Below, one piece after another: positions 23,581-36,300 of a stretch of DNA of 64,000 bases; the first letter of the stretch is position 1; every line of letters starts with the position of its first letter. The DNA is from Pinus tabuliformis. Taxonomy: Eukaryota > Streptophyta > Pinopsida > Pinales > Pinaceae. Position numbers and translations under genes: made by a program. Location: NCBI GenBank assembly GCA_031772625.1, contig CM062804.1:277406598-277470597 (forward strand), given 5' to 3'. The notes under the pieces were generated by a model. The model was not told the origin of the DNA, ran no database searches, and saw only the letters and a program-made list of their open reading frames with translations.

Positions 23581-25290
23581 TTAAGATATTGATTTTGAAG
23601 ATTAAATATGTATTAAAAGGCATTCATCTCTGACACTTTATTTTTCATGTAGTCTGAATAAACCACTTAAAGCTCATTTTCAATTAATTCTAATTTGTTT
23701 TGTAAAAGATATATCGTTACTTACATTAAGAGATTTATTTTGCAAATAAATTACATTTACAAACTTGTATCAATACATATAACTAAATGGAATTCAATAA
23801 ATAACTTCTAAGTCTTGTTGGCTTATATGAGATTATTTTAATTACAAATAGTTTATTTAAGAATTGAAATTTACAAAATGTTAATCTTGATGGGAAAATC
23901 ATGTCATATGGTGCAAAAAGTTTAAAGACATCCATTTATGACCCATCTCTTGAATGATCTGAAATAGCCTACTTAATGCTCATTGTTATTTCATTAATCC
24001 ATGTTTTATTAAAAAAACATATTTTTCTTACATGGAGTTTTATTCTAGAAATAACAATGTCACATTTATACATTCATATTAAACCACATGATAGTTAAAT
24101 AAAAATCAATTAATGGTTTCTTGACTTATTGACTTATATGACATGATTGCATATAGAAATAATTGATTTAAGAATGCATAGTTAGAAAAAGTTGTCAATT
24201 GAAAATAGAATAAACCACTTAGAACTCATTAACAATTGATTTTAAATTATTAATTTTCTAAAAAATATATTTTTACTTACATTAAGAGCTTTATTTCAAA
24301 AATAAATTGCATTTATAAACTTGTATCAATGCATATAACTAAATATAATTTAATACATACTTGTCTTGTTGGCTTCTACGAGATTATTTCAATTGCAAAT
24401 AATTTATTTAAGAATTGAATTTACAAAATGTTAATAGGGGTGGGAAAATCAAATTTCATATGTTACAGGAAGTTTAAATACATTTATTTTTGACTTGTAT
24501 CTGGAATGAACTGGAATAATCGACTTAACATTCATTACCAATTAATTATTACATGTGTTGTTAAGAAAAATATTTCATTTTACATGGAGTTTTATTTCAA
24601 AAAGAAAACAAAAAATGTCACATTTATGAACTTATATTTAACCTCATGATAGGAAAATAAAAGTCGATAAATAGATTTATATAGACCACTTAGAGCTCAT
24701 TAATAATTATTTATAATTTGTTTTGTAAAAAAATATATATTTACTTACATTAGGAGCTACATTTAAAAAATGTATCACATTTATAAACTTCTATCAATGC
24801 ATATAACCAAATAGAATTAAATAAATTGGTTTCTATGAGATTATTTAAACCACAAATAAACTATTTAAGAATTGAAAATGACAAAATGTTGAAAATACAA
24901 CCATTTTTTAGCCATCTCTTTAATGAGTCTAGATGGTCCACTTAACACATTGTTAATTAATTATTCCACGTTTTATTGAGAAGAGCATTTTGTTTTACAT
25001 AGAGTTCTGTTTCAAAAAAATACAATATGATAGTAATACACTCTTATTAAATTGTGTGACAGACAATAAAATTCAATAAATGGATTCCTCGTTAACTTAT
25101 TATCATTTCTCTAGTAAGAATTGAACCTTTGTTTTCAAGCAGTTCTATTTCAAAACTTATGTTTCACATTTATATATTATTATTGATGCATACAAGTAAA
25201 TAGAAGTCATTAAAAATAAGATGCCTCAATGGTTCATGTAAGATGATTTGAATGGAAAATAATTCATTTAAGAACACAAATACACACACA
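23580..25290. repeat. Diverged tandem array, about 180-300-bp monomers in two alternating types
   Basis: A block beginning near AAACCACTTA.AGCTCATT recurs around 23655, 24222 and 24684. A related block (CTACTTAATGCTCATT or similar) appears at 23955, 24509 and 24923. Each is followed by a copy of TTACATGGAGTTTTATTTC or TTACATTAAGAGATTTATTT and then a CACATTTATAAACTT-like segment. A weaker unit follows at about 25100. The two types alternate, so the larger period is about 460-570 bp. Copies are heavily diverged. This resembles an ageing satellite-like array. Confidence 0.65.
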
Positions 25291-25479
25291 TCTTAGAAAA
25301 AAAATTGATAAAGAAAATTTATTGCAAAAATAATCCTAAATAATAAGAAATATACATATTAATATAATTGGAAATTCCCATATATTTCAAAAAATATTAA
25401 ATCATACAAATTGACTTAGCAAAAAATATGTCCAAAATGTATTGAAAAATTGGATTGTACTTTTGAACAAATTTATAAA

Positions 25480-25960
25480 GGAAATTATCTCCATCCACTA
25501 TAATGATGTACATTTTCGATTGAACATTTGAATGTACTCATTTTTTTTCTTGATATGGTGAAGTGTCTTAAGAAAGGGGAATAAAACTTGCATAAGCCAT
25601 GTATCTTGTTCTTTTATTGTATATGGTTTTATTAAGATGTGGTTTGATCGATATCTAATGAATTGATAATCATTATTTGTTGTATCTATTAGCAATACAT
25701 TTGACTCTTCAAAATTATCTCCATATTGGGACGACACATTAGTCAACTTTTTCTGATAAAATTGTCTTATTGTCCTTGCTTCCAATTTTGTTTGCAAATG
25801 AAAATGAGACCTGTCCCATGCAAATTTAAAGTCTTCTGTATCAATATTTGATTTTTTAAGTACTTTTTGGATGTACTTTTCAATGAAATTTAATGTCCAT
25901 ATTGTAACATCATAATTTTTTAAGCAATATTTTAATACTTATGACTTAAAAGGACTTAAA
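25480..25960 (-). pseudogene. FCP1/SCP1-like (NLI-interacting-factor type) phosphatase relic
   Basis: A minus frame of about 150 codons includes KNYDVTIWTLNFIEKYI, FAWDRSHFHLQTKLEA, SNVLLIDTTNNDYQF and KTLHHIKKKNEYIQ. Order and spacing fit the C-terminal half of the FCP1-homology phosphatase domain (a 'WS/WT' block, 'F.WD.S.C', then 'LL.DD'). This is the HAD-superfamily fold that dephosphorylates proteins such as the RNA polymerase II C-terminal domain. The catalytic-loop Asp pair is altered (LIDTT where DD is usual). The Cys after WD.S is Phe, and the N-terminal DxDxT region is absent. It looks like a decayed exon or retrocopy. Confidence 0.5.
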
Positions 25961-26627
25961 AAGTAGGACCTATCACCAAATTGCCAATTTGGTTCTCTTT
26001 GAATATGACAATTTTGTTCATCTTTGGTTTATGATTGGAAGAAGACTCCTTCCATTTCAAATATCAACATCATCTTTTGGCTTGTAGTAATGCCCATCTG
26101 CATCTACACTAAAACCACATGTATGATATTAACATATCTCCACTTCAACACTTCATTGCTTAAGGACATAAAAACCTACCATTTCAAAAATGATGTTAAT
26201 ATTTTTTATGAATTATTTCCATTTTATACAAAGGGGCTTTTACAATAAGTTAATATTAACCACAAAATACAAAATAAAATGGCCCCTTTAAAGTGAACAA
26301 ATTAACGATATGTTTACTTTATGCATACAACCTAATGCCTCTATGTAATTTGTATGGAATAAAAGTCTTATATGAACGCATTGACTCACCGTTTAAATGA
26401 TCGATTTTAAGACTTATAATGATTTCTTTCATCGCGATTGAAAAATATAATTACAATGGTCTAGTGAAAGTAAACAAACTAATTATATATTAATTTCCAC
26501 ATACAATATAATAGAATTTTTAAATTTCAAACCTCATTAATTATATGCTAATTTCTAGAGTCTCTACGTTAGTTTATTTTGGTGCTTATTTTAGTACAAA
26601 GTGTATGTCTATTGTTGGTGCTACATG
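25961..26627. other. Spacer between phosphatase relic and element D
   Basis: AT-rich, no supported frame. The last five bases (ACATG, 26623-26627) should be one copy of element D's target duplication. Confidence 0.5.
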
Positions 26628-27506
26628 TGTTGGCTTGATTTGGGCTGACCCAAGTTCAATCTATACTGCACACCAACAAAACCCTTGATCGCTGGCCCTT
26701 TTGGCAATGACCTGCAAGCAAATCGTAGTCTCACCCAAAGTGACTTTGGGAGGATGGAGAACCATGTTTCTATAGCCTTGAAGGATTAGGAGATGTGGTA
26801 TAATTATTATGTTATCTTATTCTTATCATTTATAAGTCACTTATATGCATTATATTAATCACTTAAACATTCCATGTAAAACCATAAACTATCATTGCGT
26901 TGAATTAAAATGAAACTGTAATAACTGCTACTCTACAAGATATACTAAGAAAATGTACACATCAAAACACCAATGTAATGTGGTTCACCTCAGTGTAGGG
27001 CTACATCCACTAGAACTATTTCTTAATATAATGAATCTCTTAAAACCAAACAGTTCTTGTCTCGTGTGCTAAATTATAGGTTGTTTGCACACTCAGCTGT
27101 AAACTCTTCTCCATGCCTCTACACACATAGATGTAGAGCCTTTCCTTTGTTACCAAATTACAGATCACAATAGTTCATCCATAACACTGATTGATCCCAA
27201 TATTTTCTTTTCTTATTATTTTACCTTATATATACTATTAGATTGTAAGGTTAAATCATCGAAATACCATGTTTCAAATACCATGTACTCCTTAAAACAA
27301 GCAACTATAGCCCCAAAACCATTTGATACCTTACAAAATCATGCTCTTTTACAAAAAGGAGGGGCTTCGATCCACCTCGAAGCCCTTACGACACTGCACG
27401 ATATATTTAATTCCTCAAAATGCACTCCGCTGCTCCACTGCACGTTCTGCCCCATAAAATGCAGAGTCTTTGCCAAAATCCAGGAAAAGTTGGGTTGTGC
27501 CCAACA
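26628..27506 (-). repeat. Element D 3' LTR
   Basis: 879 bp with inverted ends TGTTGG/CCAACA. The minus-strand purine-rich GTTGGGGGCC just outside (27507-27516) can serve as the PPT. Confidence 0.75.
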
Positions 27507-27539
27507 GGCCCCCAACGCTCACATGTGAATCGTCCTAAT

Positions 27540-28960
27540 TCACTTAGCCGATTTTCCTCTAATCTTTAGTGCAATGTTGTTGTAGGTGATGTTAATTTGG
27601 TACAAAATGTCTATGACCAACTTCTCTTCGCTCCACACTTCCTCCAGCAGTGCTTTTATCACCGGTTCCATACCCTTCTGCATCACTACTGTCTCTCTAT
27701 CGAAGTTCTTGAAGATTCTCATCCACTGCTAGGGACAGTTGGAGAGCCTCATCTTGCCATGTCTAAGTTCTCTTTGTCAGAGTATTCTCTTCCTTCCTCA
27801 TCTCCTCTATATTATTCTAGAGATAGTTTCCCTCATTGATCTTTGCGATCTTCTTTGAGATTGGTAAGGTCTTCAAAGTTTACCAAAACTCCTCCATCTA
27901 CTGATTCTTCTACTGAATATCCTCTTGTAGTTTCTTCGCATTTGGATCTTCTTGTAGTGAGGTCAAAATATGTAATATCTCATCAAATAACTTCCCACAA
28001 TCTTCCACTACTGCGGAGATGCTTACCATTGCAACCTTTAGGTCGACCTCACTCTTCTCTCGCACTTCATTTGGTGTGGTTGGTTGTAGCTTCATTTGTA
28101 GATCACTGATTTTCATATCATATGTCAATTTCACATCCACGATCTTATCCTTGTATCCTTTTACTACAAGGTCGAGCTTCGCGACCTTGTCCTCCACTGG
28201 TTCCTCTTCTCAGACATCAATCTTTGGAACCTCATGACATGTTTCTTTGACCACCTCCTTTAGATTCAGATGTTGTTGTATTTCTTTATCCCTCTCCTTG
28301 ATCGCTTGGTTGAGCTTCTACTTCAGGTGAGATATTCGCATTGTCTCAGCTCATCTATGATCTCTAGATGCATCTTGTGTAATCTATGAAGTGGAACTTC
28401 TATGATGTTCATCGACACATACTTGCACTCTTTGGCTTGCTACTATACCTCAGCGGATTCAAACTATAGAGCCCCGATAGGTATTGGCACCATCCGCGAT
28501 CCAAGTGTAGGCTCTACTGTTCTTTCCTCTCCAGGCTTCTTCTGTACTTGCATTGGCTGTCTAACTATCTATGCCAATGTCTTAATTTTTGCAATGCGCT
28601 CAACAACACTTGTTAGAAGTGCGACGTAGCGATCCTCTAGCTTATTCCATGATTATCCCATTTCGTTCTCAATTTTTTCCCTAATCTAGTCCAAGTCCCC
28701 ATCAGTGAGGACGAATGGCGTTATGTACTTTTTCGTCTCTGCTTTCTCATTCCTTTTTCTTCTTGTGGCAGCTTTGGCATGTGCCTTCCTCTTCTCTGCG
28801 ATAGCTAGGTCTATCTCTATCTTCTCAGACTCTCTATTTTGCTCATCACCTCCAAGAGGATATTGAAGACCCTCATCATATTGCTACTCTTGTTGTGCGT
28901 CTTTCTCATCCTTATCCTTCCCACTCGCTTCCCCATGCTACGACATGTCCTCCTATGTCA
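27540..28960 (-). pseudogene. C-terminal part of element D 3' ORF, coiled-coil-like
   Basis: Minus frames here continue the extra ORF downstream of integrase. The clearest piece is 27910-28197, with segments such as KVAKLDLVVKGYKDKIVDVK and SEVDLKVAMVSISAVVED. These show regular hydrophobic spacing and high charge, consistent with a coiled coil. Another minus frame is at 27540-27722. Stops break the reading. I do not recognise a domain family. Its position after integrase corresponds to where some plant Ty3/gypsy elements carry an additional or env-like ORF. No membrane segment or signal peptide is visible, so an envelope role is not supported. Confidence 0.45.
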
Positions 28961-28978
28961 TAGTATCCTCTGTCTATG

Positions 28979-29422
28979 TCTCCAGCATAGTGATCCACTC
29001 TACGGGCCATTGCTATATCTGTGTTAGGAGATCATATTATGTAACTAAATATGGTAGGGGATGCCATGTCTTCCTTTCATCCCTATGACCCTGTATGTAA
29101 ATTCTATGGAAGTCAGCCTTAAACTTCACAACAAAGCTATACTGCAGGTATAATGTCGGTGAAAGGCAAGGGTGTTGGTCCACCGACATGTGTAAGTGTG
29201 TCTCCAACACAATGATCCACTTCGTGGGCCACTACTCTATCTATGCTAGAAGATCGTATTCTATCACTAAATATGGTAGGGGATTCCATGTCTTCATTGC
29301 ATCCCTGTGAACCTGTATGTAAATTCTATGGAAGTCAGCCTTAAACTTCATGACAGAGTTGTACTACTCGTACAATGTTGGTGAAAGGTGAATGTGTTGG
29401 TTCACCAACATGTGTAAGTCCA
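28979..29422. repeat. Frame-preserving tandem duplication, 222-bp unit
   Basis: TCTCCAGCATAGTGATCCAC at 28979 and TCTCCAACACAATGATCCAC at 29201 start two aligned units. Both contain TATGGTAGGGGAT and CTATGGAAGTCAGCC and end ACATGTGTAAG. The 222-bp period equals 74 codons and lies within the extra 3' ORF of element D. Confidence 0.85.
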
Positions 29423-30480
29423 TATGTTATAAAACAAAAGACATTATGTTATGTTGTGCTCACACCAGATCGGTGGTATACCATAGCGAGGCATATCACG
29501 TGACTTCACAAACATTTGAGGCTACCAGAGGGAGCTGTGAATCTTTCTGCTCTCTCCATGCAAGTATCACGCTTATCATAATTAACCATGCATTGTGAAA
29601 TGGAGTACCTTTCATTTGAGCCTTGTAGTAGTCGTCCATAAACTCTTGGAATATATATGTGGCCCAGTTGTACTGAACCCCATTAGCACACTGCATAGCT
29701 AATGAAACCATTGTTGCAACGACTTCATTAGGCCGACACTTCCTCATGATTTTTCCAGCCAATATATGTGTTGAAAAGTTAAATACTTGGTCATTGATCG
29801 AGTTGATATCATAACCTTGATTCTCTTTCATCAATCTAAACCTCTTCTTCATGTTGTCTGCTATGGCTCTGTCCTGATCTTTCCCAACAAACTCCTATGT
29901 GGGACTGAGCTATTGATAAGGCAACCTTGTGATTCTCCATATTAACATTTGATCGATAGGAATCCTCTTCCCAATCCATAGGAATCCTTCATGCACCAGC
30001 ACGAGCAATTGTCTCACACAAGTTGTGCTTCTTGGACTTCTATCAAAGTGTGACACATTCAACATATTTAGAAAGCCTGGCAACACCAATCCAACCTCCC
30101 ACTACTACGGTTCTAACCTTGTCACACCACTCTCAGGGTAGTGCACTTGTTTTAAGTATTTGTCTGGTGTGAACTGCGGATATTTCCTTCTGTCATTAAA
30201 ATCATTGTACGCGAACATCAGCCGCATAATCTATCCAAGGTTTTCTCCAGCAAATTTCACTCACTTTGACAATAAAGGTGTGAAGTTGCCATACTTTGCA
30301 TCCTTTGACTGTGTCACTGGTTTTGCATATGGTTTCCTTGGTGGCATATATGGTGGGAGAGGCAAAGGAAATGCTATGCCATCTATTGCCATTTTCAGTT
30401 GCTTTGCTTCTTCCTCACTATCTCTCACATGTTTGGGATCTTTTTGAGGCTCAATAGGTCTCTTTTCTTGTTTCTTCTTT
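29400..30480 (-). pseudogene. Extra 3' ORF of element D, N-terminal part
   Basis: A coherent minus reading runs from about 30480 with a basic start (EKRPIEPQKDPKHVRDSEEE), a Pro-rich stretch, NFTPLLSKWVKFAGENLG and NVSHFDRSPRS. GFLWIGKRIPIDQMLIWRIT follows, then the uninterrupted 118-codon frame 29496-29852 (SINDQVFNFSTHILAGKIM; VVATMVSLAMQCANGVQYNW; WATYIFQEFMDDYYKAQ). Several stops separate the blocks. The fold looks globular and helical. It is broadly reminiscent of putative plant transposon-associated proteins with a W-x-x-G-K-x-I block, but I cannot assign a Pfam family. It sits directly downstream of integrase in the same sense, so it would be the element's accessory product. Confidence 0.55.
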
Positions 30481-31099
30481 GTTCTCTCCTCTTTGGTAAT
30501 TTTGTTTCATGGGGATCTCTGCTGCGTGTGTGATGATGTTGTTGCGGTTATATTAGATGCTAATTTCATCACTTTGGCTAAGCCCTTCTCACTAAATATA
30601 CAAATAAATTCTTCAGGTGTCATATGGCAGCGAAAATTTCTGCAACTTTTTTGCAATACCAATACTCGAACTTTCAGGACAACAAAGTGCAAACTCTGGG
30701 CGTGATGTGGCTTTTTATAACAAATCTAAATTTCTAACCCCATCATTAGCTCAGATTGTGTTCATTAATTTCATATCTATCGATATATCCATGGAATATG
30801 TCCTCATAAATGTATCGCTCCATGTGTTTCAATGACAACTTTCCTCTTTAACGGTCATATTTTCCTAGCGAACATTGATGCATCCAATATTGTAATGAAT
30901 CAACCCTTCTTACGTTGAGGATCCTATGAACTTTGACATAATTCAGAATGTACCGAAGTAACTTCCTATGTCGAAGCTTTCTCTACAATGTTGTTTATAG
31001 TTTAGTGCCCACTTTCAACTATAGGTGGCACTAAGACTTTTTCTTCTTTCTTCAGAGCGAAGCTATAGGGGTAGGGTTATCCATGTACATATTCAACAT

Positions 31100-31661
31100 G
31101 CTACCTTTTACTCTTTCTTAAACCAATTCTCCATTTAACTTTTCTAATTGAGCTATGCCTCCATCAGTAATATGGTTGATAATGTATGGGCCCAACCAAG
31201 CCATCTTGAATTTTCCTGGAAATTTTACAAACTTACTTTCATAAAGGAGAAAAGGGTCTCCTACATGGAAAATATTTTTCTTAATATTTCTATCATGCCA
31301 AACCTTCTCTCTTTCTTTTTGTACCTACTGATGGAATCCTACTATAAATCTATCTTCCTCCAAAGAAATCAACTGTGACATTCTTACCTCCATTATATCA
31401 AGGTCTGCCATATCTCTAAAAGCTGCAATCCTCAAGCTAGGCACGACGTAATCCATGGTCATCACCACTTATTTCCCATAAACTAACCTAAATGGTGTAT
31501 GACGTGTCAACTTTTTGCATGTGGTCCTATAAGCCCATAAAACGGTTGGAATTCTAAGGTCCTAGTCATTTCGATTCACATTTCATACCTTAGTAAGTGC
31601 ATTCTCCAAAGTCTTATTAAATGCTTCTACTGTTCCACTGGCCTGAGGATGATATGGGGTA
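31100..31661 (-). pseudogene. pol: Integrase, C-terminal part (element D, continuation of 46947-47574)
   Basis: The minus strand from 31661 reads TPYHPQASGTVEAFNKTLEN, the integrase-core box holding the catalytic Glu. It is followed by WAYRTTCK, TPFRLVYG and, further on, DLDIMEVRMSQL, the usual order in Ty3/gypsy integrases. It starts exactly where element E was inserted; the missing N-terminal half lies 15.3 kb away on the other side of E. Stops after LENALTKV and in the next line show decay before or after the split. No chromodomain follows. Confidence 0.85.
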
Positions 31662-31666
31662 CTCTT

Positions 31667-33359
31667 TGTCTGGTCAATTTAGTGTCCTAAATTTCTCTAC
31701 ATAAATTATCAATCCGAGTATCGTAAACTGATGAAGCGTGGTGCACCATATGTGCTTAGTTAACCTTTCTCTTACTTCGTTGCTTTATAGCTTTTGTTGT
31801 TTTTGGGGGTTTTGTTTCTTATGCTTCAGGAAATTAATCTAAGAAATAAAAGCTATGCTTCTAGATGAAATCTCTAAATGTTAATGGACAACTAAATCGA
31901 ATGAATTTTAATGTTAAAATCTAATTTCTAAAGAAGGGAGAAAAGGGAATGAACATTAGATAAAAACAAATCAAAACTTTGAATAGTTAGATTAATCTAG
32001 GCCAGAAAAATGTCTATGAAATGAAAGCAAAAATGATAATGCTAGTTTAAAACAATACAAAAACAACTATGATCTACTGCAGGCTCAAATACCATTGGGA
32101 ACATTCAATATGGGAAGATGTCGAAATCATCTTCTTGAAATGACTTAAGAAATTGAGTATACAATAGATGTGATCTTAAGAAAGCACGGGAAATGAATTT
32201 ATAACTACTGCGTGAACAAACACCCAAATTCAGTCCAATTCGGAAAATGGTAGAGCCAACTTCTTGAGACGATTTAGCGAGCATAGGAAACACAGTCAGT
32301 TATGCTAATTTGAAATGGAAAGAAAATATAAAACATGTAAAGGAAAACTAATCTACTGTGTGCTCTAATGCTCCAAGCACAAATTGGAAAATAGGAGGAT
32401 TGCTTTCTTGGACTATTTTGTTAAGCATAGATTACACAGTTAGATAAATCTACAATTGGAAAGCAAATACAAAACAATTAAAGGAAAACTAATCTATTGT
32501 GTGCTCTAATGCTCCAAGCACCAATTGGAAAATAGGAGGACTATTTTCTTGGACTATTTTGTTAGGCATAGATTACACAATTAGATAAATCTACAATCAA
32601 CTAGTTGAACACACTTGCATGAATTAAAATTGCACGAATGGAAAATTGAAACTATTAAACTTGAAAACAATGAAATGACATACTTGAATGAAATCAAAGA
32701 AAAACTACAAAACAAAATTTACTCTACTTACATCCTAATATGCTCCATGACATCTAGTTCACATCTCCTTCCATGTTGAGAACATCAAAGCTTTATTCAA
32801 ATTCTTCAAAATTACAAAGTACAACAAAGCTCTCCAAAGCTACCAAAAACTACCAAATGAAGGAGAGAGATCTCCTATTTATACAAAAAGATGAGAAGTC
32901 ATATCATTAATAAGAGTCCATGAATCTCTCCCTATACCTCTAGAGTCCTAATCAAAATAGGAAATGATAAGACACATGTCTTCTTAGAGTTTCAATACAA
33001 ATAGGAAATATGACACATATCCTCATGATCGCATAATCCTCTCCACTCAAATTCGAATTTGGCCTTAGGGTGCCACATAAAGGTCTTTTAGAAGCCTCCT
33101 TTTGACCTACACATGTCAACAATCTCAACCCACTTGTTAGGTATAAGCATATGCATATTATTTTCTAATTTTTAACTATAAATTCACTAAAAAAGGTTAA
33201 GAATTAATGAAGTTTGGAAAAACATAAATGTGACCCAATGATAATGAAAGTGAGATGAATGTAGTGACATGGTAGTGAAATGGAGGTGAAATGGAGGTGA
33301 TATAATGGACATAATAGTGAAAGTGTAATGGAAATGAATGACAATTTCAAGACCTAACA
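31667..33359 (-). repeat. Element E 3' LTR (intact copy)
   Basis: 1693 bp. It serves as the uninterrupted reference showing what the other LTR looked like before F landed. Contains a short (TA)n run near 33403 just outside its edge. Confidence 0.93.
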
Positions 33360-35498
33360 TACCCACCAACTGAAGCTATTGCATGTCCTGATGCAATATA
33401 TATATATATATATTACATTAATTCTTTTGATCCTTGAGCTTTGGCTTAGCTTTGCATTGTATCATTTGATAACTGCATACTTCTGCAAAGTGATTTACTT
33501 GAATTGCAACATGGTTGGTTTTTGTGTTACAACCATATTTTGTTGTTGAATTCTATTTTGATCTTTGAACTTTGCATAATGATATTTTGATTTTTGTTGC
33601 AAAGTATATCTTTGTTGGATTGCATGATGGTTGGTTCTTGTGTGACAACCATGATTGTGTTTGTATCCAATTATCCTTTAAGAAATTTTTAAAAGCCATT
33701 GTATGCTCATAATAACAATGTAATAGTTAATATATTTTGGAAGTATGTGGGCTTATGAATATGATATGAACATGGTAAGATATGAATATGAATGTATTCC
33801 CCCCCCCCCCCCCAAACTGATGGTATTGGCAATTTTATGAAATGAGGAAGAGAAATGTTTTTCCAACAATTGTCATTCTAGATTTTTATGCAATTCTATG
33901 GTCAAAAGTTAGAAAATGACGTACCTTAACTTACCCTTTGAAATGGATGAGTTGTATGTGTGGTGGCTAAAAAATTCTGATCATATTCTTCTTCAAGTGG
34001 CTGGAAAAAAGGATTCATGGATAAAAGAGTCAAGATGAATTTTTATTGCTTCTACTAAAACTTGTTGAATCTACTGCTAATCCATTTTATATTTGCTCTA
34101 AAAAATGCTAAAAATAATAGTCTTCATGTCTTCAAAACTCATTGGCACAATTCCTACTATGTGAAGAGATGTTCTGACATCGAACATAATGGTAAATTGT
34201 TGAATTAGTGGCCATTAATGGATTCCACTAGTCAACACGAGAACTCTCACCATTGATGACAATGAGAGTCAAGATGCCCAAACACATCTTGCTAGGTATA
34301 AATAAATTTTCCGATGTCAAGTCACCTAGAAGATCCGATGAATAAGGGACATTGATGTATTTCCATTGTTTTTCGGCACGAAGACTTTCCATTAAGGCAT
34401 GCAAGCCTCAAGGTGTTTTTGCAAGGAACTTAGACTCAAAGGACTATGGACTCAATAATTTGCATTGAAGCAGGGCTTATTTGTGAAATGAAAATGACAG
34501 GAAAGGGAAAATGGAAATGGAAGATGGAAATGAAAAGTAGTAATGGCAACGGGAAATAAGCTTGTAACTGAGCCTCTTGCTTTTATTTATGGGTTATGAG
34601 TGGACAAAATGTAATGGAAAGTGTATGTGAATGTAAATGGAAAATATGAAGGGAAATGAGGTGAATGGTTTATTATGAAGTATGGATGTGATGGAGACAA
34701 TAGTATCTGAACGTTTTGCAAGTGTTTGGATGTAATTTTGCATTAGCATATTTCCTCTTTGTTGTTGATCATCCTCTTATGAAAGAAATTGGTTTCTTAG
34801 AGAGACACCATTCACTTGTAGTCATTTGTCCTTCCTCCTGGAACCTGTAAAAAAACTAATACTTCTTCTGCAATGGAATGTAAGATTATCAAAGGAGAGA
34901 GATGGCCAATCTCTCTAGTTATGATATTTACACATAAAGCTAGGAATTTGTATTAATGAAACAAGTTCTCAAATGAAAATCAAAAGAATTATACCTACTT
35001 CGGAATTAGTGCCTCAAGTTAACTATTGTTTCTTTTCAGCAATTTATTTCATTATTTACTGTTTCAAACTCTGATGATGGATTTCTCATTGTGTATATCT
35101 TGTCGACATCTTTCCAACGACACTTGAATCATCGAAATCTGATTTCGTATGAGAAAGTTAGGCTGATTTGGACAGTGAGGTTTTTCAGCTGCAAATTGAT
35201 GTTTAGCTGCGGAATTAGAACAATTGCGGAATAGGAGAACAGTTGTGGAATTGGAGAACAACTGTGGAATGTGCATAGTTTTTGTAGCTAAAAATATTGA
35301 ACAAAAAGTTAGCGATTCATTTTTCATCATCAGTCCAAAATTAATCAATACCTTCAGAAAAATAAGCAAATAATATACTCATTTCATTGATTCAATTTTT
35401 TTTACCTGTGAATCTTTGTTTTTTTTTTCCTCCTTGACATGTGGCGACTTAGTGATAACACACACCTTGACTTCCCTTTGATCAGAGTCCTCCTCATT
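33360..35498 (-). other. Element E interior, left part
   Basis: No protein domain recognised. A 101-codon minus frame at 35064-35369 has no motif. Around 35170-35280 there are several copies of a GCTGCGGAA/TTGCGGAA/TGTGGAAT word. Confidence 0.5.
33799..33813. repeat. Homopolymer C15
   Basis: Fifteen C in a row (G15 on the element's sense strand), about 440 bp inside the 3' LTR. It could be a polypurine-tract relic or replication slippage. Confidence 0.9.
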
Positions 35499-35657
35499 GA
35501 TCTAGGCTAGATGGATAGGATACGATCCATACTCTGATGTTTTCCAAGCTACCCATATGGTCCTTTTCCTCTCTTGACACCTATAACATACAAAAGCATG
35601 GAGATGGCTGCGGAACAGCCGATTAGCTGCGAAACAGGGCTGCATTCCGCAACTAAA
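35499..35657. repeat. Internal direct repeat of element E, left copy
   Basis: Starts GATCTAGGCTAGATGGATAG and ends GCATTCCGCAACTAA. Similar in order and content to 37579-37735. The two copies bracket the EF-1alpha and dsRNA-binding fragments. Confidence 0.7.
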
Positions 35658-35879
35658 AGACAACCAACCATAAGTTTTCTGATTTAAGTTATTGGAAAAG
35701 AGATTTTATGCAGCCAAGTACTAGGGAGAAAGCCCAAGATCACAGCTAGTGCACAGGACCAATTATTCATGAGCTTCTCTACTATTTTTTTTTTTATTTT
35801 TCTTCATTGTCTGCATGGAAAAAAAACTCTGTAAATGGTATATGAAGCAAAATAGTTTCAGCGATGGAAATATATCAGA

Positions 35880-36300
35880 GTAATGGAAATGTATGATCTT
35901 TTCAACAGCTTTGATGACTCCTACAACAACCGTCTGATGCATGTCCCTGACTGCAAAACGACCCAATGGAGGATACTCAGCAAAGGTTTCGACAACCATG
36001 GGTTTGGTTGGAATCATCTTAACAAATCCAGCATCTCCATTCTTAAGGAACTTGGGCTCCTTCTCCATCTCCTTGCCAGAACGCTTGTCAACCTTAGTCA
36101 TGATCTCAGCAAACTTGACGATAATGTGGCAAGTGCGGCAATCCAACACAGGGGCATAACCATTTCCAATCTGTCCTGGATGATTCATAATAACAACCTG
36201 TGCAGTAAAGTTGGCAGCTTCCTTTGCTGGATCATTCTTGGAATCAGATGCCACATAACCACGCTTGAGATCCTTAACAACAACATTCTTAACGTTGAAT
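35880..36300 (-). pseudogene. EF1A: Elongation factor 1-alpha fragment (domain III) captured in element E
   Basis: EF-1alpha delivers aminoacyl-tRNA to the ribosome. About 140 codons of its C-terminal domain are present in one open minus frame: [71 protein letters not shown] and [18 protein letters not shown]. Homology starts near 36300 and stops abruptly after VEK, before the usual lysine-rich tail; an unrelated AT-rich reading follows to 35763. The GTP-binding domain I and domain II are missing, so it cannot act as a translation factor. The frame has no stop, suggesting recent capture or a retrocopy. It lies in the same sense as the element and 0.6 kb from the dsRNA-binding frame. Confidence 0.93.

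Noticed and set aside
27540..30480. Envelope-like gene after integrase in element D
   Set aside because: No signal peptide or membrane segment is readable, so only the position is env-like.
32105..32293. 62-codon minus ORF, repeated at 38445-38633
   Set aside because: It is within the LTRs of element E and shows no conserved motif beyond LTR similarity.
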